In this document: positions 52,615 through 62,696 of the stretch, piece by piece
How the letters are laid out: every line of letters starts with the position of its first letter
Position numbering within the stretch: the first letter of the stretch is position 1
NCBI GenBank assembly: GCA_018266105.1
Contig: JAFEBA010000110.1
Span: forward strand, 1 to 64,000
Source of the DNA: a bacterium
Lineage (GTDB): Bacteria > Vulcanimicrobiota > Xenobia > Xenobiales > JADMJV01
Length of the DNA: 64,000 nucleotides
Direction of reading: 5' to 3'
The notes under the pieces: model-generated
Database searches by the model: none
What the model was told of the DNA's origin: nothing
The model's input: the letters and a program-made list of their open reading frames with translations, nothing else
Made by a program: the position numbers and the translations under genes

Positions 52615-53562
52615 ATGCTGAAGATCAACCTGCCCCCCACCCCCTTGATCCCGATCCAGTTGGAACCGGGCTCGCCCACCATCTGGGCCAAGCTGGAATT
52701 CCTCAATCCCAGCGGCTCAGCTAAGGACAGAATCGCGCGTCATATCCTGATGAAAGCTTACCGTCAGGGCCGCCTTGAGCCTGGAGACTGGGTGGTTGAG
52801 GCCTCCAGCGGCAGCACCGCCATCGCGCTGGCGATGGCTTGCGCCGGAATGAATCTGCGCTTTCTGGCCGTTCTGCCGGAGGGAGCCAGCCAGGAGCGGC
52901 TGCTGACCATTCGAGCTTATGGCGGCGAGATCCTGACCTTGCCGCGGGAAGCTGGCATGGGCGCGGCCGTGGCCCGGGCCGAAGAGGAGGCCCGACAGCG
53001 CGGCGGGTTTGCCACTCGCCAGTTCGAGAATCCGGACAATTGCGAAGCTCATCAGATCTTCACGGCCGCTGAAGTCCTCACTCAAATTCCGGATGGGAAA
53101 GTGGATGCGATCGTTTCCGGTGTGGGAACCGGGGGCACTCTGGTGGGACTCTGGCAGGGCTGTCGCCAGCAAAATCCAGCCTGCCAGCCCTGGGCCTGCC
53201 GTCCGGTGACGCTCTCACGTGAATTGGAAATCGAGTGCTGTAGCTTCAGTGCCCGAATCCCCGGGGTCCTGGATGGCTTCTCCAGCCTATACCAGCCACA
53301 TAAACTGCCCGGTCTGCATCAACTCGAAATCGAGGACCGCCTGGCGTTAGGCACGGCCCGCCGCCTGATTCGGAGAGGATTTCCGGTAGGACCAAGCTCC
53401 GGACTCAACTTCGCGGCGGCTTTGCTGGCTGCCGCTGAGCTGGGCGACAAGGCCCAGATCGTGACGGTGTTTCCGGATCGGATGGAACGCTACTTCTCGA
53501 CCGAGCTGTTCAACCTTGAAGGCGACCTTGCTGTTGCGGGATCTGCACCGGCTGGCCGCTGA
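52615..53562 (+). CDS. Cysteine-synthase/CBS-like PLP enzyme
   Basis: A 315-aa fold-type II PLP enzyme. PLP lysine K37 in NPSGSAKDR, substrate loop EASSGSTAIAL, phosphate loop GVGTGGTLVG, and GPSSGLN near the end. These fit O-acetylserine sulfhydrylase or a related beta-replacing enzyme. It may not feed the distant SufS. The C-terminus overlaps the convergent phosphodiesterase gene by 53 bp. Confidence 0.9.
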   Translation: MLKINLPPTPLIPIQLEPGSPTIWAKLEFLNPSGSAKDRIARHILMKAYRQGRLEPGDWVVEASSGSTAIALAMACAGMNLRFLAVLPEGASQERLLTIRAYGGEILTLPREAGMGAAVARAEEEARQRGGFATRQFENPDNCEAHQIFTAAEVLTQIPDGKVDAIVSGVGTGGTLVGLWQGCRQQNPACQPWACRPVTLSRELEIECCSFSARIPGVLDGFSSLYQPHKLPGLHQLEIEDRLALGTARRLIRRGFPVGPSSGLNFAAALLAAAELGDKAQIVTVFPDRMERYFSTELFNLEGDLAVAGSAPAGR

Positions 53563-54250
53563 GAAGGCCTTGCAACTCCGGGATGTGATCGGTGGTCAGA
53601 GCATCACAATGCAGATCGGCCAGTCGCTTCATGTCCCGAGTGCGGTTGACCACCCAGGCGTCCACTTTGAGACCGGCCGAATGCGCCTGCTCGATATAGT
53701 CAGCGTTAACCAGGCTGAAATGCGGCGCCAGATAGGTAATCCCCAGCTCGTCCCGAGTTTTTTCCATATCGATCGGGCGCCCTGAGTAGAGATAGCCGGT
53801 CGGCAGAGCGGGGTCCAGTTCATGCACCTTTTTCAGAGACTCCTCATCAAAGGAGATCACGGTGGTGCGTCCGTCCGCCTGAGCGGCGTCCAGCTGGTCC
53901 ACCAGAATCTGCTCGATGCCTTCGTGGCGACCTCCCTTGGGGTGTTTGATCTCCACGAAGAGAGGGGTCTGGGTCAGTTGAAGCACGTCGTTCAGCATCG
54001 GCACCCCCAGGGCGCGTAGCTCTTGACTGGTCATCTTGCGCACCTCGCCCGGGTTCCCGTGGGTGCGCTCCAGCGTATCATCGTGGATGACAGCCAGATC
54101 TTTATCCAGCGTCAGATGAATGTCCAGCTCTAAAACGTCCGCGCCGTCTTGAACGGCCTGCTGGAAAGCTGGCAGCGTATTTTCGATGGCGTGCTGGGCC
54201 GAGCCGCGGTGGGCGACGGCCAGGGGCTTGTTTTGCGTGGTCGTGATCAC
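53510..54250 (-). CDS. Glycerophosphodiester phosphodiesterase
   Basis: A 246-aa GDPD. H14-R15 in AVAHRGSAQ, ENTLPAF, E41-x-D43 in LELDIHLT, H56 in AVIHDD, and a later VEIKHPK. It hydrolyses glycerophosphodiesters to glycerol-3-phosphate and an alcohol. No signal peptide, so it is cytoplasmic. GTG start at 54250. Confidence 0.93.
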   Translation of the reverse strand: MITTTQNKPLAVAHRGSAQHAIENTLPAFQQAVQDGADVLELDIHLTLDKDLAVIHDDTLERTHGNPGEVRKMTSQELRALGVPMLNDVLQLTQTPLFVEIKHPKGGRHEGIEQILVDQLDAAQADGRTTVISFDEESLKKVHELDPALPTGYLYSGRPIDMEKTRDELGITYLAPHFSLVNADYIEQAHSAGLKVDAWVVNRTRDMKRLADLHCDALTTDHIPELQGLLSGQPVQIPQQQGRLQG

Positions 54251-54328
54251 TCGCTCATTCTAAGCTCTGGCTCCAGGCAAGGAGTGAATTGAATGTTGCC
54301 GTTCAGCGCGGCCGGGGGAGATCGGTCG

Positions 54329-54991
54329 CTAAAAACTGACCCGAATGCTGGGAGCGGGAGTGGAATACCGCAAACCGGTATCCTTCAGCAGCCCGAAATT
54401 CGTATCCACCGGCACCACCAGCCGTTGGCCAGGCTCGGCCGCCGAATCCGGGGTTGCGTGAGGGAAGTAAAATTTGAGCTGGTGCTTGACCGTTGCTCCG
54501 GGCAAAAGGGCGCGAAAACAGATTTGTTGCCAGTCTCCCTCATCGGCTTTGAGCACCGTTCCATTGCGCAGAGCCAACGTGGGCAATTGCACCCCGGTTT
54601 GCTGCAGGCTGACTTCCCTGGTCGCGCCATTGCGCAGCTCGACCTGGATGCCCCAGCCGGGGGTGCCGGGCTCGCCGCTGAAGGGCTTGCGAATCAGAGT
54701 CGGACTGCCGGCTTGTAAACGCCAGATGCCATTGAAGAGCCACTCGCCGTGACGGCCTTCCACTGCTGTGATCTGCTGCGCGCCCCCCTCATCGGGCCGA
54801 AAACGAATGGTAAGGCCGTCCGAAGTTGAGGTGACCTGAGCTCCGCCCGCCTTGAGGTCGTCCAGGCAGATCCAGGTCTTGCCCTGATGCTGCAGCAAGC
54901 CATGGGCGGCCGGCTTGCCGTTAATGAAGAGGCGCTGGCCGGCCGCCCAGCCAGCCAGGCTCAGACCCACCAGGAAGAGTGCTTTTTTCAT
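54329..54991 (-). CDS. Secreted protein with copper-amine-oxidase-N-like domain
   Basis: A 220-aa protein with signal peptide MKKALFLVGLSLAGWAAG. LFINGKPAAHGLLQHQGK and WICLDDLKAGGAQVT resemble the copper amine oxidase N-terminal-like (stalk) domain, which is a binding fold rather than an enzyme. The remainder is beta-rich and unknown. The frame continues to 55189 but that part is a shadow of the PLD gene, so ATG 54991 is chosen. It follows the PLD gene by 25 bp. Confidence 0.7.
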   Translation of the reverse strand: MKKALFLVGLSLAGWAAGQRLFINGKPAAHGLLQHQGKTWICLDDLKAGGAQVTSTSDGLTIRFRPDEGGAQQITAVEGRHGEWLFNGIWRLQAGSPTLIRKPFSGEPGTPGWGIQVELRNGATREVSLQQTGVQLPTLALRNGTVLKADEGDWQQICFRALLPGATVKHQLKFYFPHATPDSAAEPGQRLVVPVDTNFGLLKDTGLRYSTPAPSIRVSF

Positions 54992-55016
54992 CGCTCGGCC
55001 TTCGTGAGCCCAGGCG

Positions 55017-56819
55017 CTATTTCTTGTCTTGTTCGAAGTCGGGGCTTTCCACGTTTCTGAAAGTATCCACCGGGTCCAACTGAGGAATGAACTTGCGCAG
55101 GAAGTCCCAGCGATGGACCTTGCTGGCATATTTGGTGAGCGTGGCCGGATCAAGGTGGTTGGCCGGACCATAGAGGATCTCTGGCTCATTAATCAGATTG
55201 CCTTCATCATCCAGCACTGGTTTGCCGTCGCTGCGCACGGGCTTACCCTTGTCGTCACGGAGAATCTTGTATTCAACCACCCCGTTGTTGGGGTCGGCGG
55301 CGTCGGCCAGAAAACCCTGAATGGCCTCCTGAGCGAAGTCTTTGGACCAGGTTACAGAGCCCACTTCGCTGTTGGTGTGTTGACTGATAAAGTCCAGATT
55401 GTAAGTGGTGACCAGGCTGACCTGCTCGTCGATGACGGCCGTCTTGGCATGCAGCTTGCGCTGCCCGGTGGCGCAAAGGATGGTCAAATTTGGAATGGTG
55501 GCTTCCAAGCGAGGCCAGTCGCGAAGGAAAAACGCTTGCGTAACGTCACTATCGGTCGAAGCCGGACTGTTGGTGCCCAGGACGATCTGTACTCCCCGTT
55601 TTCCGGCTTCGCGCAGCCCTTTGATCATGTCTTCCGAGAGGCAGACGTAGGGATTCTCGATGTAAATGCTCTTCTGGGCGGCGCCGGCCAGACTCCACAG
55701 AGCGGCGTTGAGTTTGTCCGAACCGACGCCGGCGGAGGATGTCTTGTCCACAATCTTCACTTCGGCATCGTGGACCTTGGGCTCGGGAGCCCAGTAGCTG
55801 CCTCGCATCTCGGTGTATCCTACCAACTCGGTGGCCAGCTTCAAGAGATTTTTGCGCTCGCGCCGACTGGCGCTCCGGTCGATGCCCTCTTCGGGAAGTT
55901 TAGCCAGCGCCTGTTCAAGCAGTTGTTCCGCCTGGGTCTGACGGCTCTGCTCGGAGCCTCGAAGCTCAGCCTTGGCTTCCGGGCTGAGAGGCTTATCCTT
56001 AAGCCATAGATCCATCAGCTTGTAGGCTCCCAGCAACTCCAGATCGCGGGGAACCCAGTTGCCCAGCCAGTCCTTGCCGACCTTGCTGGTGATCCAGGGG
56101 GTGCCATACTCGACATCAAAGGCGCCCTTCAAAGCGTCAGCTGTGGCCGCGCCTTCGAAGCGGATGTCCTGATCGCGCCAGGCGCCCTTGAAATCATCGG
56201 GATGGACGAAATACTCGTAACCGATGTTGCGGCCGCCCGTCATGCCGCGCTCCATATCAATAACCAGAATCTTATCGTGATTATTGGCCGAAATAGCGGT
56301 GCTGCCAAGATTGAGTAGTTGCCCGAAAATCTTTTTCCAGTGGGGATGGTAGACCTTGGCTTCCGCGTTGCCGGTCATCACCAGCTCCTGCAGGTAATCC
56401 TTGCCGCCAATATGCGACTTGAATCCACGAGTTCCATAGGTGTCGCCGGTTGCGTCCACCATTAACTGCACCTTGACGTTCTCGTTGCGGGCCTTTTTGT
56501 ACATGAAGCCCATCAAAGCCATGCCCAGGGCATCCCGATCCCAACAAAAATACTGAGCGTGAATCGAGCTTTTGGCGCTCTCCATCAGCTTCCAGCGGGC
56601 GTTCCAGGCGCCGACATTCTCCTGGTGGAGCTGAGCTTTGGCCACACCGCCGGCATTATGAATACCGTCGAAAGCCTTGCGTAGGGCTCCAGGCGCCTCT
56701 CCCGGGGAAGAAGCCGTGAACCCGTCTGTGGGGCCTGCCGGATGCTGGGGTTGAGCGGGCGCCGTCATTACGGTCGACCGCTGGGGAACTGCGTTACTAC
56801 GTACCAGGTCGCTGATCAT
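55017..56819 (-). CDS. Phospholipase D superfamily protein (cardiolipin-synthase-like)
   Basis: A 600-aa protein with two HKD motifs: H181 in NNHDKILVID followed by GGRNIGYEYF, and H457 in LHAKTAVID followed by TYNLDFIS. The N-terminal 45 residues are Pro/Ala-rich and look disordered; there is no clear membrane helix. A helical insertion lies between the halves (270-345). It could be a phospholipase or a cardiolipin synthase; both use this fold. Confidence 0.9.
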   Translation of the reverse strand: MISDLVRSNAVPQRSTVMTAPAQPQHPAGPTDGFTASSPGEAPGALRKAFDGIHNAGGVAKAQLHQENVGAWNARWKLMESAKSSIHAQYFCWDRDALGMALMGFMYKKARNENVKVQLMVDATGDTYGTRGFKSHIGGKDYLQELVMTGNAEAKVYHPHWKKIFGQLLNLGSTAISANNHDKILVIDMERGMTGGRNIGYEYFVHPDDFKGAWRDQDIRFEGAATADALKGAFDVEYGTPWITSKVGKDWLGNWVPRDLELLGAYKLMDLWLKDKPLSPEAKAELRGSEQSRQTQAEQLLEQALAKLPEEGIDRSASRRERKNLLKLATELVGYTEMRGSYWAPEPKVHDAEVKIVDKTSSAGVGSDKLNAALWSLAGAAQKSIYIENPYVCLSEDMIKGLREAGKRGVQIVLGTNSPASTDSDVTQAFFLRDWPRLEATIPNLTILCATGQRKLHAKTAVIDEQVSLVTTYNLDFISQHTNSEVGSVTWSKDFAQEAIQGFLADAADPNNGVVEYKILRDDKGKPVRSDGKPVLDDEGNLINEPEILYGPANHLDPATLTKYASKVHRWDFLRKFIPQLDPVDTFRNVESPDFEQDKK

Positions 56820-56864
56820 GAAGCCAGCATATTTAGATGTTCTTAAAAAACTCAGATAAAAGCT

Positions 56865-58838
56865 TCAGCTAACCTTTTCGGCGTTCAGGTTCTGCCAGAG
56901 GAAAGCCATCTTATCCGCATTCTCTTCGATCCGCATCCAACGCGGCATACCGAAGCCGTGCCCGATATTGGCCTGTGTGCGCAGCAAAACCGGGTTCTCG
57001 TTGCCGGCCGACTGCATCTCGGCGGCCAGCTTGTAGCTGTGCGAGGGCGTCACGCGATCGTCGTGGTCGCCGGTCATAATCATGGTGGCCGGGTAATTCA
57101 CCCCGTCCTTGACGTTATGCAGCGGCGAGTAGCTCATCATGTTTTTGAAGAGATTGGGCTTCTCGACCTCACCGTATTCCTGGATCCAGTGATGGCCTCC
57201 AGTAAACTTGGCGAAACGGGCCATATCGTGAACTCCGACCTCAGGAATGGCGGCTCCGAAAAGATCGGGGCGCTGCAGTTCGGTGGCAGCCACCAGCAAG
57301 CCGCCATTGCTGCCGCCGCCGATGCCCAGGTTCTTGGAACTGGTGATACCCTCTTTGATCAAAGTTTCGCCAGCACCGATAAAATCGTTGAAAACGTTCT
57401 GCTTGCGCAGGCGCATTCCGTCTTTATGCCACTGCTCACCGTTTTCACCGCCCCCGCGCAGGCAGGCGGTCGCGTAGACTCCGCCCGCTTCCATCCAGGG
57501 TAGCTTGGTCCAGTCGAACGCAGGCGTCTCATTCACGTCGAAACCGCCGTAGGCATAGAGATAGGTGGGCCGTTTGCCGTCCATCTCCAGGTCCTTGCGA
57601 TGAGTGACATAGACGGGCACCGGAGTACCGTCTTTGCTTGGGCTCATAATCAGCCTGGTCACATATCGGTCGGACGGGAAAGGCGTGGCCGGCTTGTAGT
57701 ATTCACTGGTCTGACCGGTCTTGACGTCAAAGCTGTAAATCGTGGTGGGCTGAGTGGGACTGGTGAACTGATAGAGCAGCTTCCCGTCGGGAGCTTCATA
57801 CATTCCGCTGACCGTGCCCATGGCCGGCAGATCGATCTCGCCTAACTTGTTGCCTTCACGGTCGAAACGCACCAGGTGAGAATGCCCGTCCTTGAGGTAG
57901 TTCGCAAAAACCTGGTTGTGGGCGAAGGCGGCGTCGCTCAGGTTGAGGTCTCCGCCGGGCACCACCACCTTCTGCTCTTCGTGTTCCTCGTCCCAGGCCA
58001 GGATAGCACCCTTCGGATACATGGGGCCCTTGGCCATCACAATGTTGTGACCCTGAGCATCGTCGCCCAGGCGGCTCCAGGAGTTGCCGTCCACCGACTT
58101 GTAACTCCAATCCTGGTCCGGCAAGCCCGGGCTGTCAGCGGTCTGGTCAGAGGTCTGGGGAGTGGCCAGCTCATGATAGAACTGGTTCTCGTAGGCCACC
58201 ACTTCAGTAATGGCCTGGCCTTCCTGGGGCTGCTTGTATTTGGTGTAGTAAAAGCCTTTGGAGTCGGCGCTCCAACTGATGTCATCCGCGCCGTAGCGGC
58301 CGTTGCTTAACTTCTCGTTGTAGTCTTCACCCGTCTGCAGGTCGCGAATGCGCCATTCCATCTCATCCGTGCCGTTGCGCCGAATACCATAGACCAGGGA
58401 CTGACCGTCCGGACTAACCTTCCATTGATCGATGGAAATATGGCCGTCTTGAGAGAACTCGTTGGGGTCGAGCAGGACGCGCTCCTGACCGGAGCCCATC
58501 TCCTGCTGGCAAATCAGCGCGTGGTTCTTGCCCACCGCCTTGTTGTAGTAAAGCGTGTTGCCTTCCACCTGATTGATGGCGTGAGTCTCGATGTTGATCG
58601 CCTGGAGCGCCTTGGCGAAATCGGCCCGCTCGGGGATTTGACCCAGATACTCTTCCGTCAGAGCGTTCTCGGCCTTGATAAAAGCCTTGGTCTGAGGCGC
58701 GTTGAGCTTCTCCAGGGGGCGGAAAGGATCGGCCACTTTGAGGCCGTGCATTTCCTCTTCGGTGTTGTCGCTAGGAGCCTGGGGATAGGCTTTGCGGTTC
58801 CCCTGGGGGAGCTTGATTTGCGAGTTCTGGATCAACAT
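56865..58838 (-). CDS. Prolyl oligopeptidase (S9A)
   Basis: A 657-aa peptidase with an N-terminal helical part, a beta-propeller (about 90-400) and a C-terminal hydrolase. Active Ser S510 in GGGSNGGLL, Asp in TGDHDDRV, and His627 in NIGHGFG. It cleaves peptides after proline. No signal peptide, so it is cytoplasmic. Family members are about 700 aa, so this is full length. Confidence 0.95.
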   Translation of the reverse strand: MLIQNSQIKLPQGNRKAYPQAPSDNTEEEMHGLKVADPFRPLEKLNAPQTKAFIKAENALTEEYLGQIPERADFAKALQAINIETHAINQVEGNTLYYNKAVGKNHALICQQEMGSGQERVLLDPNEFSQDGHISIDQWKVSPDGQSLVYGIRRNGTDEMEWRIRDLQTGEDYNEKLSNGRYGADDISWSADSKGFYYTKYKQPQEGQAITEVVAYENQFYHELATPQTSDQTADSPGLPDQDWSYKSVDGNSWSRLGDDAQGHNIVMAKGPMYPKGAILAWDEEHEEQKVVVPGGDLNLSDAAFAHNQVFANYLKDGHSHLVRFDREGNKLGEIDLPAMGTVSGMYEAPDGKLLYQFTSPTQPTTIYSFDVKTGQTSEYYKPATPFPSDRYVTRLIMSPSKDGTPVPVYVTHRKDLEMDGKRPTYLYAYGGFDVNETPAFDWTKLPWMEAGGVYATACLRGGGENGEQWHKDGMRLRKQNVFNDFIGAGETLIKEGITSSKNLGIGGGSNGGLLVAATELQRPDLFGAAIPEVGVHDMARFAKFTGGHHWIQEYGEVEKPNLFKNMMSYSPLHNVKDGVNYPATMIMTGDHDDRVTPSHSYKLAAEMQSAGNENPVLLRTQANIGHGFGMPRWMRIEENADKMAFLWQNLNAEKVS

Positions 58839-58919
58839 GACCGCATCTTACGCGCCCGCCAGCGCGTAAGTCTGCGGCCAAGTTGTTACCAGTTCGGCCA
58901 GTGGCCCGAAGCCGTCGAC

Positions 58920-59345
58920 TTAGACTCCGACCCAGTCCTGGCTTCGATTGCGACGAGCCCTGACCAGCATGGCCAGAGGAACCAAAGTAAAGGCCCAGTG
59001 ACCGGCCAGGGCGCCCAGCCCGGCCAAAATCCAGAGCACCAACCCTCGGTAGGGACCGAAGGTCGAGCCCAAGGCCGCCCCCGAGCCGACACAGCAGAGT
59101 AAAATGGCTCCACAGTAGGGGTCGTAGCCGGGGTTGGTGGGGACCAGATAGCCCCGACTGATCAAGAAGAGTAAGGCAGCATCCCGAGCACAGGCCCCTA
59201 GAGTGGCTCCCACGATTCGCAAGGCACTACCTTGCAGCAGCCGGGCTCCAAGAGCCGAGAGCAGGCAGGGAATTGCGATAAAAATATACACTTGCCAGGT
59301 CTGCGTCAGCAGCACCGGACAACCAAACTTGACAATGAAATCCAT
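58920..59345 (-). CDS. Small integral membrane protein
   Basis: A 141-aa protein with about four hydrophobic segments (near 12-32, 34-58, 75-97 and 100-125) and a basic tail. It is not recognised. The frame extends to 59423, but ATG 59345 starts directly before the first membrane helix. It diverges from the gene at 59401 with 55 bp between. Confidence 0.6.
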   Translation of the reverse strand: MDFIVKFGCPVLLTQTWQVYIFIAIPCLLSALGARLLQGSALRIVGATLGACARDAALLFLISRGYLVPTNPGYDPYCGAILLCCVGSGAALGSTFGPYRGLVLWILAGLGALAGHWAFTLVPLAMLVRARRNRSQDWVGV

Positions 59346-59400
59346 GGCCGGCCGTTCGCCTCGCAGGGTTGACGCGCCTGCCCGAGCGAATCGCGGCTGG

Positions 59401-60087
59401 ATGCGCCAGCACGAACTCGACATTTTGCGCTACCTCCTCAAAATGCCGGGAGAGCGAGCGGCTCAACTGATCCTGCTTTCGGCTTTAACCCTACGGCCGG
59501 CTCCGGATGTGAACACGCTGGTGGAGTCACTGCTGCAACTGAAGCATCAGTCTCACCAGGACCAGTGGTCCTCATCCACGGCGCGCGTCAATCTGTTCCT
59601 GCGTCAGCGCCTGGACTGGGAACTCTCCGACTGTGAGCGCCTGATCGACCCCAACCGCCAGCCCGACCCGGCCGATCTGCAATCGGCCAGTCCAGCCCTG
59701 CTCCATCCCTGGCAGAAAACGGCTCGATTGGCAGATTGGGAGTCCGACTCCCAGGCGCCCCCCTGGCACGACCTGAGCCAGCCGGCCCGCTTGAAACTGA
59801 TGCGGGTCTTTCTGGGTCTGGTCCAATTTCCACTCGACACCCCCTATGAGCCCGAACCGGCCGGAGATTACTGGAGTGTGCGCTTCCTGGCAACCATTCT
59901 GGTCGGCTCCTCGCTGCTTGAGCGCGGATTGCGCCAACCAGAGCGACTGGCCGGCCTCTTTCTGGCCAGGCCCAACCTGACCGCGGCGGAGCAGCAGGAG
60001 CTCTCGGAAATCGTAACAGCCGCCGGGGCAGCCGAACGAATGCATTCCGACTTTCAGGTTCAGTTCCGAGAGAGCTGGCTGAACTGA
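59401..60087 (+). CDS. Hypothetical protein
   Basis: A 228-aa mostly helical soluble protein with many Leu and Arg residues. The opening MRQHELDILRYLLKMPGERA resembles a small winged-helix start but is too weak to call. It is 34 bp upstream of a hybrid histidine kinase and may be co-transcribed. The longer frame from 59203 overlaps the divergent gene and is not used. Confidence 0.55.
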   Translation: MRQHELDILRYLLKMPGERAAQLILLSALTLRPAPDVNTLVESLLQLKHQSHQDQWSSSTARVNLFLRQRLDWELSDCERLIDPNRQPDPADLQSASPALLHPWQKTARLADWESDSQAPPWHDLSQPARLKLMRVFLGLVQFPLDTPYEPEPAGDYWSVRFLATILVGSSLLERGLRQPERLAGLFLARPNLTAAEQQELSEIVTAAGAAERMHSDFQVQFRESWLN

Positions 60088-60121
60088 GGGTTCTGGTGCC
60101 TGGGAAGCGAAGAGCCTGATA

Positions 60122-61891
60122 GTGAACGACGAAGACGCGCTGCGTTACGAGAGCTACCGCGAACTGGCCCGCACCACACCGGCCACGGTACCGGTTTATC
60201 CAGCTCTGGTGGTCGGGTGCGCCCTGGCCAGCTCTTTTGCCCGGGAACATCAGCAGACCGTGTTCAGCTTGTTTCTGGCCACCGGCCTGGCCGGATCAGT
60301 GAGATTCTGGGCAGCGCGCCGACTGCTAAGTTGTTCCGACACTGTCCCCCCTCTTTTGATTTGGGGCTACCGCCTGGCGGCCCTGACGGTCGGGTTGAGC
60401 TGGGGGCTTTTTAACGCGCTCTCGGTGTATTGGTACCGAACGGGTTGGGCCTCTCAACTTGCGATGGTGGTCACGGTTGGCCTGACCGCCGGTGCAACCA
60501 GTACCCTGGCCAGCGATCTCGGACTTTTTCGCGTCTACGCAGCGGTCATGCTGCTGCCGGGTACGCTCCTGCTGGCAGCCCTGGGAGGCCAGGAAGCGCT
60601 CTCCAGTCTGCCTCTTTTCGTGTTTTTGCTTTTTATCGCGGCCACCGGGCGCCAGCATAACCAGCGCTACTGGAAGTCCATCCGCAGCGAACAGTTGCTG
60701 AGGCGACAGCGGGCCGAACTGGAAGAGGCCAACCGGGCCAAGAGCGTGTTTCTGGCCACTATGAGCCACGAAATTCGAACTCCTATGAATGCAGTCATGG
60801 GCATGACCGAGTTGCTGCTGGATAGTCCACTCAAGCCCGAACAGCGTGAGTGGGTCCAGTCCCTGCGCGGCGGTTCTGAAACTTTACTCTCGATTCTTTC
60901 AGACATTTTAGATCTTTCCAAAATTGAGTCCGGTAGCCTGGAGCTGGAAATTCGACCGTTTTGCCTGCTGGAGTGCCTCCAGGAAACAGTCTCTTTGTTT
61001 CGCATGGCAACTTTAGAAAAAGGCTTAAAGCTGAGCACGGACTGGGGAACTTTGGATGCATCCGCCTGGTACACCGGCGATAGTTTGCGCTTGCGCCAGG
61101 TCTTATCCAACTTTATCAGCAACGCCATTAAGTTCACCGAACAAGGCGAAATCAGTATTCAACTCCACTGGCCGGCGCCCGGGATGGCTGAGATTCGAGT
61201 TCAGGACTCCGGTACGGGAGTGCCGGCCGACAAGCTCAATCGCCTTTTCCTCCCTTTCTCCCAGGCCGATGCCTCCATCAGCCGGCGTTACGGCGGAACC
61301 GGGCTGGGACTGGCCATCTGCCGACAACTGGCGGTTTTGCAGGGCGGCTGGATCTGGATGCAAAGTCAAGGAGGCCACGCGGGAATGGTTCCACCCGACT
61401 TCAGCGCCCGGCCCCCTCAAGCAGGCTCCACTTTCTATTTTCGCTGGCCACTCCCGCCGGTCGAGGTCCCATCCAGGGGCCTGTCGCAAACAGTTCAACT
61501 GCCGCCCCAACTGAGCGTACTGGTGGCCGAAGACAATGCCGTCAATCGCCGGGTCATCGCGGCCATGCTGGAAAAGTTAGGCTATCAACCCAAACTGGTG
61601 GCGGACGGCGAGCAGGCCGTGGCGGCCTGCTCTGAAAGCAGCTTCCAGGTCCTGTTCATGGACCTGCAGATGCCGGTGCTGGACGGCCTTTCCGCCACAC
61701 GCCGCATTCGCGAAATGAATCTCACCGAACCACCGTGGATTATCGCACTCACGGCCAATGCCTTCCGCGAAGATCGTGAAATTAGCGCGGCCGCGGGCAT
61801 GGATGATTTCCTCAGTAAACCCGTCCGTCAGCAGGACGTAGAAGAGGCCTTGCGACGCTTTACAGCCCGGGCCCGAAAACCAGAGGGATAG
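60122..61891 (+). CDS. Membrane hybrid histidine kinase
   Basis: A 589-aa protein. About six N-terminal membrane segments (20-175), HisKA with H216 in TMSHEIRTPMNAVM, HATPase_c with NFISNAIKF, DSGTGVPAD and GTGLGLAICRQL, and a C-terminal receiver with D514 in VLFMDLQMPVLDG and SKPV. No HPt domain, so the phosphate must move to a separate one. GTG start at 60122. The 3' end overlaps the MAPEG gene by 32 bp. Confidence 0.95.
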   Translation: MNDEDALRYESYRELARTTPATVPVYPALVVGCALASSFAREHQQTVFSLFLATGLAGSVRFWAARRLLSCSDTVPPLLIWGYRLAALTVGLSWGLFNALSVYWYRTGWASQLAMVVTVGLTAGATSTLASDLGLFRVYAAVMLLPGTLLLAALGGQEALSSLPLFVFLLFIAATGRQHNQRYWKSIRSEQLLRRQRAELEEANRAKSVFLATMSHEIRTPMNAVMGMTELLLDSPLKPEQREWVQSLRGGSETLLSILSDILDLSKIESGSLELEIRPFCLLECLQETVSLFRMATLEKGLKLSTDWGTLDASAWYTGDSLRLRQVLSNFISNAIKFTEQGEISIQLHWPAPGMAEIRVQDSGTGVPADKLNRLFLPFSQADASISRRYGGTGLGLAICRQLAVLQGGWIWMQSQGGHAGMVPPDFSARPPQAGSTFYFRWPLPPVEVPSRGLSQTVQLPPQLSVLVAEDNAVNRRVIAAMLEKLGYQPKLVADGEQAVAACSESSFQVLFMDLQMPVLDGLSATRRIREMNLTEPPWIIALTANAFREDREISAAAGMDDFLSKPVRQQDVEEALRRFTARARKPEG

Positions 61892-62264
61892 ACATCAACA
61901 TCAGGCCAGCCATGGCCGCCGCGTAAGCAACGGTGCGCAGGATGGGAATGCCGGCGATGAAGATGGTGGCGTGAGCCAGGCGCCCGCCCAGGAAGAGCCA
62001 GGCTCCTAATTGAGTGTAGCCATTGGAAATCCCGCAGGCATAAAGGCAAATCGCCAGAGCGAAATAGAGCGGCAGACTTTCCAGCAAATTCCGCTGAGCC
62101 CGGTCGGCTCGTTCGGTCCAGGCCGGGAACTGAGGGGAGGTGTCCCGATTCCCCATGTTCCAGGCCATACCCGCGATACGAGTCTTGGTGGGAATGGCCA
62201 CATGTCCCAAAAACCAGTAGAGGAAGCCGGTGGCCAGCATGACTTTGAGTTCAAATGTCATCAT
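61860..62264 (-). CDS. MAPEG family membrane protein
   Basis: A 134-aa protein with four hydrophobic segments. The pattern NLLESLPLYFALAICLYACG followed by GAWLFLGGRLAHATIFIAGI is the MAPEG signature (glutathione or eicosanoid metabolism in eukaryotes; unknown in most bacteria). Its ATG overlaps the stop of the upstream hypothetical gene (ATGA). Confidence 0.88.
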   Translation of the reverse strand: MMTFELKVMLATGFLYWFLGHVAIPTKTRIAGMAWNMGNRDTSPQFPAWTERADRAQRNLLESLPLYFALAICLYACGISNGYTQLGAWLFLGGRLAHATIFIAGIPILRTVAYAAAMAGLMLMSIPLVFGPGL

Positions 62265-62629
62265 GACAGGCGCAGCTTACTCAACTCCTGGAAACAACTG
62301 GCGGCTTCCTGAAAATGCATGGCCAGTCCGGCCCGATCACCGCGGTCCAGCGACTGAAGCATCTCTTCAACGCTTTGGTTCAGCCGGCTGGTGGGAACGA
62401 CCAGCAACTGCTCCTGCTGAGGGGTCAGCTTCACGGGAGCACCAGGAAGATTTTGCCCACGCATCCCCGGGCAGGTAATCTCTTTCAGGCTGATGGCGCA
62501 AATTTGCGCCGAGGCGCCTTCCTCCACGTAGCTACGATAGGCCTGTAGCATTCGCAAGTAGTTGGGAACCTGGTGCACGGCCGGGTCGACGGCCATCTCC
62601 AGAAGGGTGAACGCTTTGGTGTCTGACAT
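62261..62629 (-). CDS. Hypothetical small protein
   Basis: A 122-aa soluble, mostly helical protein with four Cys residues scattered along it. It is not recognised. It is translationally coupled to the MAPEG gene downstream. The start is ATG 62629; TTAGGGAGGG lies upstream and gives a good ribosome-binding site. Confidence 0.65.
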   Translation of the reverse strand: MSDTKAFTLLEMAVDPAVHQVPNYLRMLQAYRSYVEEGASAQICAISLKEITCPGMRGQNLPGAPVKLTPQQEQLLVVPTSRLNQSVEEMLQSLDRGDRAGLAMHFQEAASCFQELSKLRLS

Positions 62630-62696
62630 TTGTGTGTATCCCTCCCTAACCTTTGGGGTCGCGCGGGTCGATTTTACCCGAACTCTATGATCTCCT